Of a DNA stretch of 64,000 bases, positions 18,663 through 28,493 are shown piece after piece. The notes below the pieces were generated by a model that saw only the letters and a program-made list of their open reading frames with translations, was not told where the DNA came from and did no database searches. The stretch comes from Arthrobacter ipis. GTDB taxonomy: Bacteria; Actinomycetota; Actinomycetes; Actinomycetales; Micrococcaceae. Position 1 is the first letter of the stretch; each line of letters opens with the position of its first letter. The position numbers and the translations under genes are program-made. The stretch spans positions 143,498 to 207,497 of the forward strand of contig NZ_JAAOXD010000003.1 in assembly GCF_014694315.1 (NCBI RefSeq), in the 5' to 3' direction.

Positions 18663-19924
18663 ACGGCACCGAAGTGACCGCCGCCAAGCTTGACGGGGCC
18701 AAGCAGGCGACGCCCGCCGTCGACACCCTGCCCACCGCCGACTTCTTTGGCTACGAGTCCCTGCTCAGCGCCTCCGAACAGCGGAAGCTGGGCGAACTGC
18801 GGGAGTTCCTGGCCGCGGAGATCGCGCCGTTCGCCGGGGACTGGTGGAACAAGGCCGAATTTCCGGCGCACATCCTGCCCAAGCTGGCCGCCCTGGAGCT
18901 GAGCACCCCCGCCCAGCGCGGCTACAGCCACCTGTTCGCCGGGCTGGTGATTGCGGAGATGACGCGCGTGGACACGTCGGTCGCCACGTTTTTCCTGGTC
19001 CACCACGACCTCTTTGTCGAATCGCTCTACCGGTTCGGCTCCGAGGACCAGCGCGGCCGGTACCTCGACGACGCCTCGAACCTGAGAACCACGGGCGCGT
19101 TTGCCCTGACCGAACCGGACCACGGCTCCGACGTCGCCGGCGGCATGGAGACGCGGGCGCGCCGGATATCGGGCCGTACTGGAGAGCCCGACGACAGCGG
19201 GGACTGCTGGGTGCTGAACGGCGCCAAGCGGTGGATCGGCAACGGGACGTTCTGCGACTACATGCTGGTGTGGGCGCGGGACGAGGCCGACGGCGCGGTC
19301 CGCGGCTTCGTCGTGGATGCCGGCCTGCCCGGGGTGAGCCGCAGCCGGATCGAGAACAAGATCGCGCTGCGCACCGTGCAGAACGCCGACATCGTTTTCG
19401 ACAACGTGCGGGTTGCCGAGGCCGACCGCTTTGCGGGCATCAGCAGCTTCGAGGACACCAACGAGCTGCTCCGCGGCTCCCGCATCATGGTCGCGTGGCA
19501 GGCCGTGGGGCAGCAGCTGGCAGCGTTCGACGTCGCCCGGCAGTACGCCGTCGAACGCCAGCAGTTCGGCCGTCCGCTGGCGAGGTTCCAGCTCATCCAG
19601 CAGCAGCTGGTGTCCATGCTGGGCAACGCCGTCGCGAGCATGGGCATGATGGCCCGGATCGCGCAGCTGCAGGAGACCGCGCAGCTGCAGGAGCGGGGCG
19701 CCGGCATGGCTCAGGTGGCGCTGGCAAAGTCGTACACGTCGGCGAGGATGCGCGAAACAGTGGCGATCGGCCGGTCCATTCTGGGCGGCAACGGCATCGT
19801 CACGGACTACCGGATGGCCAAGATCTTTGCCGACGCCGAGGCCATTTACACCTACGAGGGCTCGTACGAGATCAACACGCTGATCGTGGGTCGTGCCGTC
19901 ACCGGAGTGTCCGCGATCGCCTGA
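18659..19924 (+). CDS. Acyl-CoA dehydrogenase, glutaryl-CoA dehydrogenase-like
   Basis: FAD enzyme of 421 aa. The segment [20 protein letters not shown] and the C-terminal [19 protein letters not shown], which holds the catalytic Glu, follow the glutaryl-CoA dehydrogenase pattern rather than the straight-chain enzymes. The start is GTG 18659, overlapping the SDR stop as GTGA; the frame is open further upstream but there it only shadows the SDR gene. A 12-residue region near 345-360 repeats LQETAQLQE. The partner electron-transfer flavoprotein is not in the window. Substrate (glutaryl- or a branched acyl-CoA) is inferred. Confidence 0.85.
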   Translation: MNGTEVTAAKLDGAKQATPAVDTLPTADFFGYESLLSASEQRKLGELREFLAAEIAPFAGDWWNKAEFPAHILPKLAALELSTPAQRGYSHLFAGLVIAEMTRVDTSVATFFLVHHDLFVESLYRFGSEDQRGRYLDDASNLRTTGAFALTEPDHGSDVAGGMETRARRISGRTGEPDDSGDCWVLNGAKRWIGNGTFCDYMLVWARDEADGAVRGFVVDAGLPGVSRSRIENKIALRTVQNADIVFDNVRVAEADRFAGISSFEDTNELLRGSRIMVAWQAVGQQLAAFDVARQYAVERQQFGRPLARFQLIQQQLVSMLGNAVASMGMMARIAQLQETAQLQERGAGMAQVALAKSYTSARMRETVAIGRSILGGNGIVTDYRMAKIFADAEAIYTYEGSYEINTLIVGRAVTGVSAIA

Positions 19925-19947
19925 CGGTGCTCCGGCCCCAGAGCGGA

Positions 19948-20010
19948 GCGCGAACTGGCAGCTAATGACCCCAGATCTCCGGTTTGAGGGCATTACCTGC
20001 CAGTTCGCGC
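19948..20010. terminator. Palindrome family B, copy 1, between convergent genes
   Basis: The 20-base arms 19948-19967 (gcgcgaactggcagctaatg) and 19991-20010 are complementary at 19 positions, with a 23-base loop. It separates the acyl-CoA dehydrogenase gene from the convergent DUF1684 gene and probably ends both transcripts. A related element is at 38111-38168. Confidence 0.7.
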
Positions 20011-20037
20011 GTGGGAACGGGGTGCTGAGGAGGAATC

Positions 20038-20856
20038 CTAGGAGGCGGGCTGCTTCTCCCCGGCTTCGATCCGCGCGTCCAGGCTGTTGTTCCGCACCGG
20101 CATCGGGCACGTGCCGTAGGGCGTGAAGGCGCTGGGGTAGTTGATGGCACGGTTGAAGTCCAAAACCACGGAGCCGTCCGGCCGCGGGCGCGCGGTGGAG
20201 ACCTTGCGCCATTCGTCAGTCGTGTCGCCGTTGGTCTCGTCGTGGAACGTGACTGTCAGGGCGCCGAGCTTCTCCTCCTCGGCATGGAGCCGGTACTCGT
20301 GGTCCTTGCCGGGCAGCCGGAACACCAGTTCGCCGACGCTGCGGTGCACCCCGTCCACCAGCGGATTGGCCGTGGAAATGGGCACGTCCACGGGCTCCGG
20401 GTAGGCCTCGAACCTGGCCTCCACGGCAAGGTCGGGCCGGTAATCGAAGGTGGGCACGCCGTCGAACTCGGTGAACACCGGCGACGCGGAATCCCGGGTG
20501 CGGATCGCATACCTGTCCGCGCGCATCGCCAGTTCCACCACGACCTGCCGGCCGTCCGCGCCGCCGAACTGCACCCACATGAGCGACTCCTCATCGGCGA
20601 GCTGCGCACTGACCGTCCCGTCCACCGGCTTCCCGGTCTCCACGAGCGTCAGCCCGTCTGACGCCGAAGCGGTGAGCGTCGCCGTCGTGCTGTCCGCTGA
20701 CCACAGTCCGGGAACGAGGTCGACGGCGGCCGGCTGGCTTTCCAGCCACTGGAACGATGTGAGCGTTAGCCAGCCGTGTTCGGCCGCGAGTGCTGTGTTG
20801 CGGCCTTTGCGGAAGCGGAGCCAGCGCTCCAATTGGGCGTCTGCTGCGGTGCTCAT
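20038..20856 (-). CDS. DUF1684 family protein
   Basis: Cytosolic protein of 272 aa. The family-defining C-terminal motif DFNRAINYPSAFTPYGTCP is present, followed by MPVRNNSLDARIEAGEK. Upstream are RKGRNTALAAEHGWLTLTSF and FDYRPDLAVEARFEAYPEP, also conserved in DUF1684. Function unknown. The ATG at 20856 was chosen because GGAGGACAC stands before it; an upstream in-frame ATG at 20880 lacks such a site. Confidence 0.85.
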   Translation of the reverse strand: MSTAADAQLERWLRFRKGRNTALAAEHGWLTLTSFQWLESQPAAVDLVPGLWSADSTTATLTASASDGLTLVETGKPVDGTVSAQLADEESLMWVQFGGADGRQVVVELAMRADRYAIRTRDSASPVFTEFDGVPTFDYRPDLAVEARFEAYPEPVDVPISTANPLVDGVHRSVGELVFRLPGKDHEYRLHAEEEKLGALTVTFHDETNGDTTDEWRKVSTARPRPDGSVVLDFNRAINYPSAFTPYGTCPMPVRNNSLDARIEAGEKQPAS

Positions 20857-20932
20857 GTGTCCTCCAACGGTGTGTGCCATCCTCGCCAGCTTAGGGGTCA
20901 ACCCCGGGCCGCGGCAGGCGTAGCCTTGGGGT

Positions 20933-21265
20933 ATGGCCTTGGACGCTGTTCTGACGGTGCTTGTTTGCGTTACCATCGTGTCGGCGCTGACCCTCGCGGG
21001 GATGGCTGTGCAGAAGCGGGGCGTCGATCCGAAGGGTGCCGCGGGAACGCTGGGCAGCGCCCTGGCGGGGTTCGATCCGGCCACCGGCACACCGACCCAT
21101 TCGGCGGCGCTGGCGGCGCGGGAAGAACAGAAACGAAAGCGGCATGAAGCGCCCAGCGCGGGTCCCGGACCGGAGGCGAACGGTCCGTATTCGGGCCGGA
21201 TCCGGTTGCATGCGGCCCCTCTACAGGCACCGGCCGCTCCGGTTCAAGGGCCGGACAACATCTGA
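20933..21265 (+). CDS. Small membrane protein
   Basis: Protein of 110 aa with one N-terminal transmembrane helix (LDAVLTVLVCVTIVSALTLA) followed by a basic, Ala/Pro-rich cytosolic tail (AAREEQKRKRHEAPSAGP). No domain recognised. Its codon use matches the surrounding genes and it has a TTGGGG just before the ATG. It lies 114 bp upstream of ppc in the same direction. Confidence 0.6.
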   Translation: MALDAVLTVLVCVTIVSALTLAGMAVQKRGVDPKGAAGTLGSALAGFDPATGTPTHSAALAAREEQKRKRHEAPSAGPGPEANGPYSGRIRLHAAPLQAPAAPVQGPDNI

Positions 21266-21379
21266 GACATATTCCCGGGCTCCGGCCGGCTGCGGGTAAC
21301 ATCCCATAGGAACAGTAACCGGGCTCACAGTATCCAGCGCAGTGTACGAGCCAAGTCGAACACTCGAAAGATAGTTTCC

Positions 21380-24190
21380 ATGGCTGACACTGCAATGAAT
21401 TCAGAAACAGATCTCGCCGCCGAACTCCGCGCCGACGTCCGCCGAGTCTCCACGCTGCTGGGCGAATCCCTGGTCCGCCAGCACGGCCCCGAACTCCTCG
21501 ACCTGGTGGAGCAGGTGCGCCTGCTCACCAAGGAATCCAAGGAGGCCGCCCGGGGCGGCGCGGAGGCCACGGGCCCCTGGAGCGCGCACGACGTCGTTGC
21601 CCAGGTCCGCGAGCTGCTCGCCTCCCTGCCGCTCGAGCAGGCGACCGACTTGGTCCGCGCCTTCGCCTTCTACTTCCACCTCGCCAACGCCGCCGAACAG
21701 GTCCACCGGGTCCGGGGGCTGCGCACCCGGCAGGAGAAGGACGGCTGGCTGGCCAAGGCCGTCGAGGACATCGCGGGGCAGGCCGGCCCGGCGGTGCTGC
21801 AGGAGGTGGTCAACGAGCTGGATGTGCGCCCCATCTTCACCGCGCACCCCACCGAGGCGTCCCGCCGGTCCGTGCTCGACAAGATCCGCAAGCTCTCGGA
21901 CGTGCTGGCCCAGCCCACCGAGGAGGGCACCAGCGCCCGGCGCCGGCAGGACCGGCAGCTGTCGGAGATGATCGACCAGATGTGGCAGACGGACGAGCTG
22001 CGCCAGGTCCGGCCGACACCGGTGGACGAGGCCCGCAACGCCATCTACTACCTCGACAGCATCCTGACGGACGCGCTGCCGGCGATGCTGACGGATTTCT
22101 CGGAACTCCTCGGCGAACACGGCGTCACACTGCCGGCCCAGAACGCCCCGATCCGGTTCGGCTCCTGGATCGGCGGTGACCGAGACGGCAACCCCAACGT
22201 CACCGCCGCCGTCACGCACGAGATTCTGCAGCTGCAGAACCAGCATGCGGTCCGGATCAGCATTGCCATGATCGACGAACTCATCTCCGTCCTGTCCAAC
22301 TCCACGGCCCTCGCCGGCGCGGACCAGGCGCTCCTCGATTCGATCGACGCCGACCTCGCGAAGCTGCCCGGCCTGGACCGCCGCATCCTGGAACTCAATG
22401 CCCAGGAGCCCTACCGGCTGAAGCTGACCTGCATCAAGGCCAAGCTCATCAACACCGGCAAGCGGGTGGCAGCGGGGTCCAAGCACCAGCCGGGGCGTGA
22501 CTACACCTCCACGGAGGAGCTCATCGCCGAACTCGAACTGCTGGAAATGTCCCTGCGCAACCACTCGGCGTCCCTTGCTGCGGACGGCGCGCTGGCACGT
22601 GTCCGCCGCGCCATCGCCTCCTTCGGCCTCCACCTGGCCACCCTCGACATCCGCGAACACGCCGACCACCACCACGACGCCGTCGGCCAGCTCATGGACC
22701 GCCTCGGCGGTCCCGGAATCCGGTACGCCGAACTGACCCGCGAGGAGCGCCTCGAGGTCCTGAGCGCCGAGCTCGCGTCCCGGCGTCCGCTGTCCGGCCA
22801 CCCGATCAAGCTCGACGGCGCCGCTGACGGCACGTACGACGTCTTCCGGGAGATCCGCCGCGCCCTGCGCACGTACGGCCCGGACGTCATCGAAACCTAC
22901 ATCATCTCCATGACCCGCGGCGCGGACGACGTCCTGGCCGCTGCCGTCCTGGCGCGCGAGGCCGGCCTCGTCAGCATTTTCGGCGACGCCCCGTACGCCA
23001 AGATTGGCTTCGCGCCGCTGCTGGAGACCGTTGAGGAGCTGCGTGCCTCGGCGGAGATCGTGGACCAGCTGCTGTCCGACCCGTCCTACCGCGAGCTGGT
23101 CCGGCTGCGCGGGGATGTCCAGGAGGTCATGCTCGGCTACTCGGACTCCAACAAGGAATCCGGCGTGATGACCAGCCAGTGGGAAATCCACAAGACGCAG
23201 AGGAAGCTCCGCGACATCGCCTCCAAGCACGGCGTCCGCGTGCGCCTGTTCCACGGCCGCGGCGGTTCCGTGGGCCGAGGCGGCGGACCTACTTACGACG
23301 CCATCATGGCGCAGCCGAACGGCGTCCTCGAGGGCGAAATCAAGTTCACTGAACAGGGCGAGGTCATCTCGGACAAGTACTCCCTGCCGGAACTTGCCCG
23401 GGAAAACCTGGAGCTGTCCCTCGCTGCGGTGCTGCAGGGGTCTGCGCTGCACCGCACGCCGCGCACCTCGGACGACCAGCGCGAGCGGTTCGGGCACGTC
23501 ATGGAGACCATCTCCGAGGCTGCGTTCGCCCGGTACCGCAGCCTCATCGACCACCCGGACCTGCCGGCGTACTTCCTGGCCTCGACGCCGGTGGAGCAGC
23601 TCGGTTCGCTGAACATCGGTTCCCGCCCGTCCAAGCGCCCGGATTCCGGTGCCGGGCTGGGCGGCCTGCGTGCCATACCGTGGGTGTTCGGCTGGACCCA
23701 GTCCCGGCAGATCGTGCCGGGCTGGTTTGGCGTGGGCTCCGGGCTGAAGGCGGCACGGGAAGCCGGGAACTCCGCCCAGCTCGTGGAGATGATGCACGGC
23801 TGGCACTTCTTCCGCTCGGTGCTGTCCAACGTGGAGATGACCCTCGCCAAGACGGACATGGAGATCGCCGGATACTACGTGGACACCCTGGTCCCGGCTG
23901 AGCTGCACCACCTCTTCCGCGCCATCCGCGAAGAGTACGAGCTCACCGTCTCGGAGATCCAGAACCTCACCGGCGAGAACCTACTGCTGGACGCCCAGCC
24001 CACGCTCAAGCGGTCCCTGGAAATCCGCGACCAGTACCTCGACCCGATCAGCTACCTCCAGGTGGAACTGCTCCGCCGCGTGCGGGCAGAAGGTGCCAGC
24101 ATTTCCGCAGGCGAGATTGACGAGCGCCTGCAGCGGGCCATGCTCATCACCGTCAACGGCGTGGCAGCAGGCCTTCGGAACACCGGGTAG
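21380..24190 (+). CDS. ppc: Phosphoenolpyruvate carboxylase
   Basis: Makes oxaloacetate from PEP and bicarbonate, refilling the TCA cycle. All catalytic landmarks are present: H156 in [15 protein letters not shown]592 in [10 protein letters not shown], and the [14 protein letters not shown] loop starting at F624. The protein ends in the invariant RNTG. At 936 aa it has the normal bacterial length. The start ATG at 21380 has only a weak upstream site; an internal ATG five codons later is possible. The gene is followed at once by the 32-bp repeat array. Confidence 0.96.
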   Translation: MADTAMNSETDLAAELRADVRRVSTLLGESLVRQHGPELLDLVEQVRLLTKESKEAARGGAEATGPWSAHDVVAQVRELLASLPLEQATDLVRAFAFYFHLANAAEQVHRVRGLRTRQEKDGWLAKAVEDIAGQAGPAVLQEVVNELDVRPIFTAHPTEASRRSVLDKIRKLSDVLAQPTEEGTSARRRQDRQLSEMIDQMWQTDELRQVRPTPVDEARNAIYYLDSILTDALPAMLTDFSELLGEHGVTLPAQNAPIRFGSWIGGDRDGNPNVTAAVTHEILQLQNQHAVRISIAMIDELISVLSNSTALAGADQALLDSIDADLAKLPGLDRRILELNAQEPYRLKLTCIKAKLINTGKRVAAGSKHQPGRDYTSTEELIAELELLEMSLRNHSASLAADGALARVRRAIASFGLHLATLDIREHADHHHDAVGQLMDRLGGPGIRYAELTREERLEVLSAELASRRPLSGHPIKLDGAADGTYDVFREIRRALRTYGPDVIETYIISMTRGADDVLAAAVLAREAGLVSIFGDAPYAKIGFAPLLETVEELRASAEIVDQLLSDPSYRELVRLRGDVQEVMLGYSDSNKESGVMTSQWEIHKTQRKLRDIASKHGVRVRLFHGRGGSVGRGGGPTYDAIMAQPNGVLEGEIKFTEQGEVISDKYSLPELARENLELSLAAVLQGSALHRTPRTSDDQRERFGHVMETISEAAFARYRSLIDHPDLPAYFLASTPVEQLGSLNIGSRPSKRPDSGAGLGGLRAIPWVFGWTQSRQIVPGWFGVGSGLKAAREAGNSAQLVEMMHGWHFFRSVLSNVEMTLAKTDMEIAGYYVDTLVPAELHHLFRAIREEYELTVSEIQNLTGENLLLDAQPTLKRSLEIRDQYLDPISYLQVELLRRVRAEGASISAGEIDERLQRAMLITVNGVAAGLRNTG

Positions 24191-24201
24191 CCCGCACTGC
24201 C

Positions 24202-24424
24202 CCGGACGCTTCCTCACCTTTCGTCGCGTTTTTCCGGACGCGTCCTCACCTTTCGTCGCGTTTTTCCGGACGCGTCCTCACCTTTCGTCGGTTCCTTCCA
24301 AACCCTTCCTCACCCCTGAGGAAGGGTTTGGCCTGAGGCGGCAGGACGTGAGGGCTGGTTCGGGGTGAGGCGACGGGATGTGAGGACGCGTTTGGATTGA
24401 AGCGACAGGATCTGAGGACGCGTC
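24202..24424. repeat. Two-sided array of 32-bp repeats around a perfect palindrome
   Basis: Three direct units of exactly 32 bp start at 24202, 24234 and 24266 (core acgcgtcctcacctttcgtc). A perfect 15-bp stem with a 4-base loop follows at 24298-24331. About three more units (31-32 bp) occur on the other strand up to 24424. The array fills the whole space between the convergent ppc and ABC-ATPase genes and touches the ATPase stop codon. The central hairpin could be a bidirectional terminator. It is unlike a CRISPR array because the repeats are contiguous and have no spacers. Confidence 0.9.
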
Positions 24425-25181
24425 AGCTGCCGTAATGCACCACGATGGTCCGGCGGGGCGTCGTGCTGGGGACACCGTGGCCGTCGTCGGAATAGGCCAC
24501 GGTGCTCACGCGCACACCGTACAGGGCTGAGAGTTCGGCGTCGGTCAGGAGTTCCGAAGCGTGGCCGGTCCGCACACCCGAGCGGCCCAGCAGGACCACG
24601 CGGTCGGCAAGGTGCAGGGCGTGGTCGGGATGGTGGGTGCTCAGGAGCAGGGCCATGCCGTCGGCCATCAGTTCGCGCAGCAGAGTCAGGACACGTGCCT
24701 GGTTCTTGAGGTCCAGGCCGGTGGCGGGCTCGTCCAGCACCAGGATGGGTGAGCCGGCGGCGATGGCCCGGGCGATCAGTATCAGCTGCTGCTCGCCCCC
24801 GCTGAGGGTGGGGAAACGCCGGTCCCACAGCCCGGCCGCGCCCACCCGCTCCATCGCCTCCAGAGCTGCCTCGTGGTCGGATGCCCCCGGTGTCCGGAAC
24901 ACGCCCACGTGCCGGGCCCGCCCCATCAGGACCATGTCCAGCGCCCGGTAGGCGAAGGCACTGCCGTGGGCCTGCGGGACGTAGCCGGCGCTCTCACTGC
25001 GCCGGACCGTTCCCTCTTGCGGGTCCAGCAACCCGGCGGCACAGCGCACCAGGGTGGTCTTGCCGCTGCCGTTGGGACCCAACACGGCAGTGGCGGTCCC
25101 CGGCGGCACCCGGAAGCTGACGCCGCGGAACACCCAGTCCCGGGGCGAGTAGCCGAAGCCCACGCCGTCGAGTTCAAGCAC
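24423..25181 (-). CDS. FecCD-type ABC transporter ATP-binding protein
   Basis: Cytosolic ATPase of 252 aa for a metal-chelate importer. Walker A VLGPNGSGKTTLVRCAAGLL, signature LSGGEQQLILIARAIAAGSP and Walker B ILVLDEPATGLDLKNQ are intact. The spacing matches FecE/BtuD-like proteins. It starts at GTG 25181, overlapping the end of the permease gene by eight bases (GTGCTTGA). The substrate cannot be told from the ATPase. Confidence 0.9.
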   Translation of the reverse strand: MLELDGVGFGYSPRDWVFRGVSFRVPPGTATAVLGPNGSGKTTLVRCAAGLLDPQEGTVRRSESAGYVPQAHGSAFAYRALDMVLMGRARHVGVFRTPGASDHEAALEAMERVGAAGLWDRRFPTLSGGEQQLILIARAIAAGSPILVLDEPATGLDLKNQARVLTLLRELMADGMALLLSTHHPDHALHLADRVVLLGRSGVRTGHASELLTDAELSALYGVRVSTVAYSDDGHGVPSTTPRRTIVVHYGS

Positions 25182-26349
25182 TGTCCCAGACCTTCTCGCG
25201 GTTCCGGCGCAGGAGCAGGAAGAACACGGGCGCGCCGATCAGGGCCGTGAGGACCCCGAGCGGGATCTCCCCGGCGGTGGCGGTGCGCGCGATGGTATCC
25301 ACCAGAACGATGTAGGAGCCGCCCAGCAGGAAGGAGACGGGCAGGAGGACACGGTGGTCCGGTCCGACCCACATCCGGGCAAGGTGCGGGATCACCAGGC
25401 CCACCCAGCTCACGGCGCCGCTGACCGCCACCGCGCCGGCCACGATCAGCGCTACGGCCACCAGCACAACCCAGCGGAGTGGGCGCGGGCGCACACCCAG
25501 GGCGACCGCGTCCTCGTCGCCGAGCGACAGCACGTTGATCCGCCAGCGCAGGGCCACGAGGACGGCGGCCCCGCCAAGGACAGGGATCAGGGCCACCGCC
25601 ACTTTGGCAAAGGTTGCCGTGGATACGCTGCCCAGCAGCCAGAAGACGATGGCGGGCAGCGTGGTGTTGGGATCCGCAATGTAGGTCACCAATGCCACCA
25701 GGGCCGAGAAGAAGGACCCGGTGACCACGCCGCCGAGCACGATCATGAGCATCGGCGTCCCAGCGCGGCCCGAGGTGATCAGGAACAGGGTCCCGAGTGC
25801 CAGCAGCCCGCACATGAAGGAGCCGCCCACCAGGAGGAGCGGACCCAGTCCGAGCAGCAGCGCAAGGGCTCCGCCGAAGGATGCGCCGGCAGACACGCCG
25901 ATGATCTCGGGGCTGACCAGGGGGTTGCGGAAAATGGCCTGCAGCGCTGCCCCGCCAATCGCCAGGCCGCCGCCCACCAGCAACGCGAGCAGGACCCGGG
26001 GCACCCGCACCAGCAGGACCACGTTCTGTTCGGTGCCGCTGGCTTGAACCGGGACCGGGGCGAGCTGCGCGGTCAGGATCTGGACGACGTGGTCCAGCGG
26101 CACGCTGTACCGCCCCACCGCCAGCGCCAGCACTGCCACTGCGGCAAGGAAGCAGGCAGTGAGGGCAATGGGAACGACGACGGCGGGTTCCCGCCGTCGT
26201 TCTCCCGTCTCTCGTTTCCCAAGCGTGTGTTCCCCTGCCTGCCGTTTCACAGCGCCGCCCGGGCCCGCCCGTGGCAGTGCCGGCTGCGCCGGTCCCAGGC
26301 CGCCGGGCCGCCGCCTGCCTAGCCGCGGGGAACCCGCCTCATCAAGCAT
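25174..26349 (-). CDS. FecCD-family ABC transporter permease
   Basis: Inner-membrane permease of 391 aa with about ten helices. GGGLAIGGAALQAIFRNPLV, PEIIGVSAGASFGGALALLL and VSWVGLVIPHLARMWVGPDH are classical FecCD/BtuC-type landmarks. The first 50 residues are hydrophilic and precede TM1, longer than usual. The ATG at 26349 overlaps the stop of the binding-protein gene (ATGCTTGA); an ATG further upstream would only extend into that gene. Only one permease gene is present, so it should form a homodimer. Confidence 0.9.
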   Translation of the reverse strand: MLDEAGSPRLGRRRPGGLGPAQPALPRAGPGGAVKRQAGEHTLGKRETGERRREPAVVVPIALTACFLAAVAVLALAVGRYSVPLDHVVQILTAQLAPVPVQASGTEQNVVLLVRVPRVLLALLVGGGLAIGGAALQAIFRNPLVSPEIIGVSAGASFGGALALLLGLGPLLLVGGSFMCGLLALGTLFLITSGRAGTPMLMIVLGGVVTGSFFSALVALVTYIADPNTTLPAIVFWLLGSVSTATFAKVAVALIPVLGGAAVLVALRWRINVLSLGDEDAVALGVRPRPLRWVVLVAVALIVAGAVAVSGAVSWVGLVIPHLARMWVGPDHRVLLPVSFLLGGSYIVLVDTIARTATAGEIPLGVLTALIGAPVFFLLLRRNREKVWDSA

Positions 26350-27475
26350 TGAACTGCCGGTAGTTGGCGGACTGCCCGTTCTCCGCGGTCCGGAGAATCT
26401 TGTCCAGCTCATCGTCGGTGAGTTCGTGGTTGTACAGGAACCTGAAGTACTCGGAAGCCTTGCTCCGCACCGCCGACCTCTGCCTCGGGAAGGCGATGTC
26501 GCCCAGCCAGTGCCACATCAGCGCCGACTCCTGCCCGGGCGGATCCCAGCGGTAGCCGCCCAGCGGTACCTTGTACACGCGCTTCGAGCGGACCGCGGCC
26601 ACGTGCTGCCACACGGGGTCCGAGTAGATGTCCTGCGGCAAGGCGGCGTCGAAGTTGCCCAGCAGGATGACCTCGGGGTCCCAGCGCAGGACCTGCTCGA
26701 TGTCCACGCCCACCATCCCGGAACCGGTCAGCGGGTCCTTGCCTGTTGGCGGGTTGGAGCCGCCCACCAGCCTGATGTAGAAGTCGTTGTAGCTGTTGGC
26801 GCCGGCAACCTTAAGCCCGCCGGTGAAGCGGTTGAAGTACAGGATGCTCGGGCCCTTGGACGCGCGCCCGGTCGCCAGGGACTTGACCTCGGCAAGCTCC
26901 CGGTCGCTGCGGGTCTTGAGCTCGGTGGCACGTTCGGGCTTGCCGAGCATCGCGGCGAACATGGCGACCCAGGCGTCCACATCCTCCTGGGTGCCGGAGT
27001 TCTTCAGCCCCAGAACCTGAAGTCCCGCCTTCTCAAGCGGCTCGATGAGCTGCGCGTCCGACCACTGGACCACCACGTCCGGGTTGAGGGCCCGGATGCT
27101 TTCAACATTGGCGGTGAAGTCCTGGGTGGCGATGTCGTGCGGGAGGTCCAGCGCGGCGGGAAACATGGAGCCCATGATGCCGTCGCGCATGGCCACCCAG
27201 GAGGCGTTGTGCATGGCGGCGAGATGGTCGGCACTGCGGTCGACGGCGACCAGCAGGGACGCCGACGGCATCGGGATGGTCACCACCCGGGCCACCGGCC
27301 GGTCAAAGGACAGGGTCCGGCCGCGCTGGTCCGTGAGGCTGATGCTGTTGGCGCTGCCCGCGGGGGACGACGGCGGGGCGGTGCCGGATGCGCCGCATCC
27401 GGCCAGCAGGGCGGCGGAGCCGCCCGCAACGAACACCTGTAGGGCGGCGCGGCGGTTCAGGTCTGCAGCTGTCAT
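26342..27475 (-). CDS. TroA/FecB-fold metal or chelate-binding lipoprotein
   Basis: Exported binding protein of 377 aa. It has a twin-arginine-like start (LNRRAALQVFVAGG) and a lipobox LAGC with Cys27, so it may be exported folded through Tat. The periplasmic-binding fold runs from ISLTDQRGRTLSFDRPVARV to FRFLYNHELTDDELDKILRT. The stretch YKVPLGGYRWDPPGQESALM is distinctive. It is first in an importer operon that has no iron box. The hydrogenase operon next door suggests nickel as cargo, but iron-siderophore or cobalamin cannot be excluded. Confidence 0.85.
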   Translation of the reverse strand: MTAADLNRRAALQVFVAGGSAALLAGCGASGTAPPSSPAGSANSISLTDQRGRTLSFDRPVARVVTIPMPSASLLVAVDRSADHLAAMHNASWVAMRDGIMGSMFPAALDLPHDIATQDFTANVESIRALNPDVVVQWSDAQLIEPLEKAGLQVLGLKNSGTQEDVDAWVAMFAAMLGKPERATELKTRSDRELAEVKSLATGRASKGPSILYFNRFTGGLKVAGANSYNDFYIRLVGGSNPPTGKDPLTGSGMVGVDIEQVLRWDPEVILLGNFDAALPQDIYSDPVWQHVAAVRSKRVYKVPLGGYRWDPPGQESALMWHWLGDIAFPRQRSAVRSKASEYFRFLYNHELTDDELDKILRTAENGQSANYRQFNA

Positions 27476-27667
27476 CGTTGACTCCCTGCGCGTGGGTCTT
27501 CACAGCATCCGCTTCAGCGGCAGGGCTGTCAACGCTTTCTCCTGCGTTCGATGACGGGCCGGTCTCGCTTCCCGGACCTGCCGGCCCGCGGCCCGTCCCC
27601 GCGGTCCCTTGTCCGTGCCATGCCCCGGTGCTACTTTCAGAGGACGCTCGCAGAAGGTGGCCACGGG

Positions 27668-28441
27668 ATGGTTATCGATGGTGCCCAGTTGTTCGTCCGC
27701 TATGCCTATCCGCCCAATTCACGGGGCAGCTGCGGCCCGCCGGACAGCGACGCCCTGCTGCACTACGGGCAGTCCGGCGTCACGGACCAGGGGCTCCGCG
27801 AACTTGCAAAGGGCTTTGCCGGCGCCTGGCCCTACCTCGAACTGATCGCCGGATCGCACGGCATCGCCGATCCGCTGGACGGCCGCGTGGTGGAGGCCTA
27901 CTGGGTGGGCAACAGCCTCCTGGATACCGTCGGCATCACCAACCTCGGCAATTCCATGGAGGACAGGTTCCGGGCGCGCACCGGCCGGCAGTTCCCGCAT
28001 CTGGTGGAGGGCGTCCTGGCGGGCGGGGTCCCGCACCACAGTTTCCACGTGTTCGAAATCTACCCGTGGCTGGGCCTGCTCCGCGACGAGCGCAGGCACG
28101 CCACCGCGCTGAACGTGTTGGACAGGTGCCGGATCCGCTGGGGGCAGGTGCTTGCGATCTCCGGGGACGACGCCGTCGTTCGGTCCCGGCCGCTGGTATG
28201 GGACGGCACAGCCCTGGACGTCGGCGAACCCGTGGTGGAGTCAGCCAAGTATGCCGTGAACGGGACGGGATTCGTGGCCGGGCTGGCCGTAGGCGACGTC
28301 GTCTCACTGCACTGGGATTGGGTGTGCGACCGCCTCTCCACCCACCAGCTGCAGCAGCTCAAGCACTTTACGGCGCGGCACCTCCGGATTGCCAACAGCG
28401 GCGTCGAACACCGCGGCGCAGCCATAGCGCTCGAACACTAG
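27668..28441 (+). CDS. Hydrogenase-cluster protein, DUF6390-like
   Basis: Cytosolic protein of 257 aa. It starts VIDGAQLFVRYAYPPNSRGS, then SDALLHYGQSGVTDQGLREL, followed by YWVGNSLLDTVGITNLGNS. I recall it as DUF6390, a family found beside actinobacterial [NiFe]-hydrogenase genes, with no known activity. The His-rich segment VPHHSFHVFEIYPW (about residues 119-132) could bind metal. The ATG at 27668 follows AGAAGGTGGCCACGGG. It is the only gene of the cluster on the plus strand: divergent from the importer and convergent with the hydrogenase operon. Confidence 0.65.
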   Translation: MVIDGAQLFVRYAYPPNSRGSCGPPDSDALLHYGQSGVTDQGLRELAKGFAGAWPYLELIAGSHGIADPLDGRVVEAYWVGNSLLDTVGITNLGNSMEDRFRARTGRQFPHLVEGVLAGGVPHHSFHVFEIYPWLGLLRDERRHATALNVLDRCRIRWGQVLAISGDDAVVRSRPLVWDGTALDVGEPVVESAKYAVNGTGFVAGLAVGDVVSLHWDWVCDRLSTHQLQQLKHFTARHLRIANSGVEHRGAAIALEH

Positions 28442-28493
28442 CTCCGGGCAGCAGCGCCCGGCCAGCAGCCCTGCGAACAGCGACGGCGGCCGC

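Noticed and set aside
21401..23911. Very long open frame (836 codons) on the minus strand across ppc
   Set aside because: It is the antisense shadow of the GC-rich ppc gene. It has no domain, and the plus-strand frame carries every PEP-carboxylase catalytic motif.
24202..24424. CRISPR array
   Set aside because: The 32-bp units are contiguous with no spacers, and units occur on both strands; no cas gene is near.
27476..27667. Iron box, cobalamin or NiCo riboswitch upstream of the FecCD importer
   Set aside because: No match to the IdeR consensus and no recognisable riboswitch core; left as plain divergent intergenic DNA.
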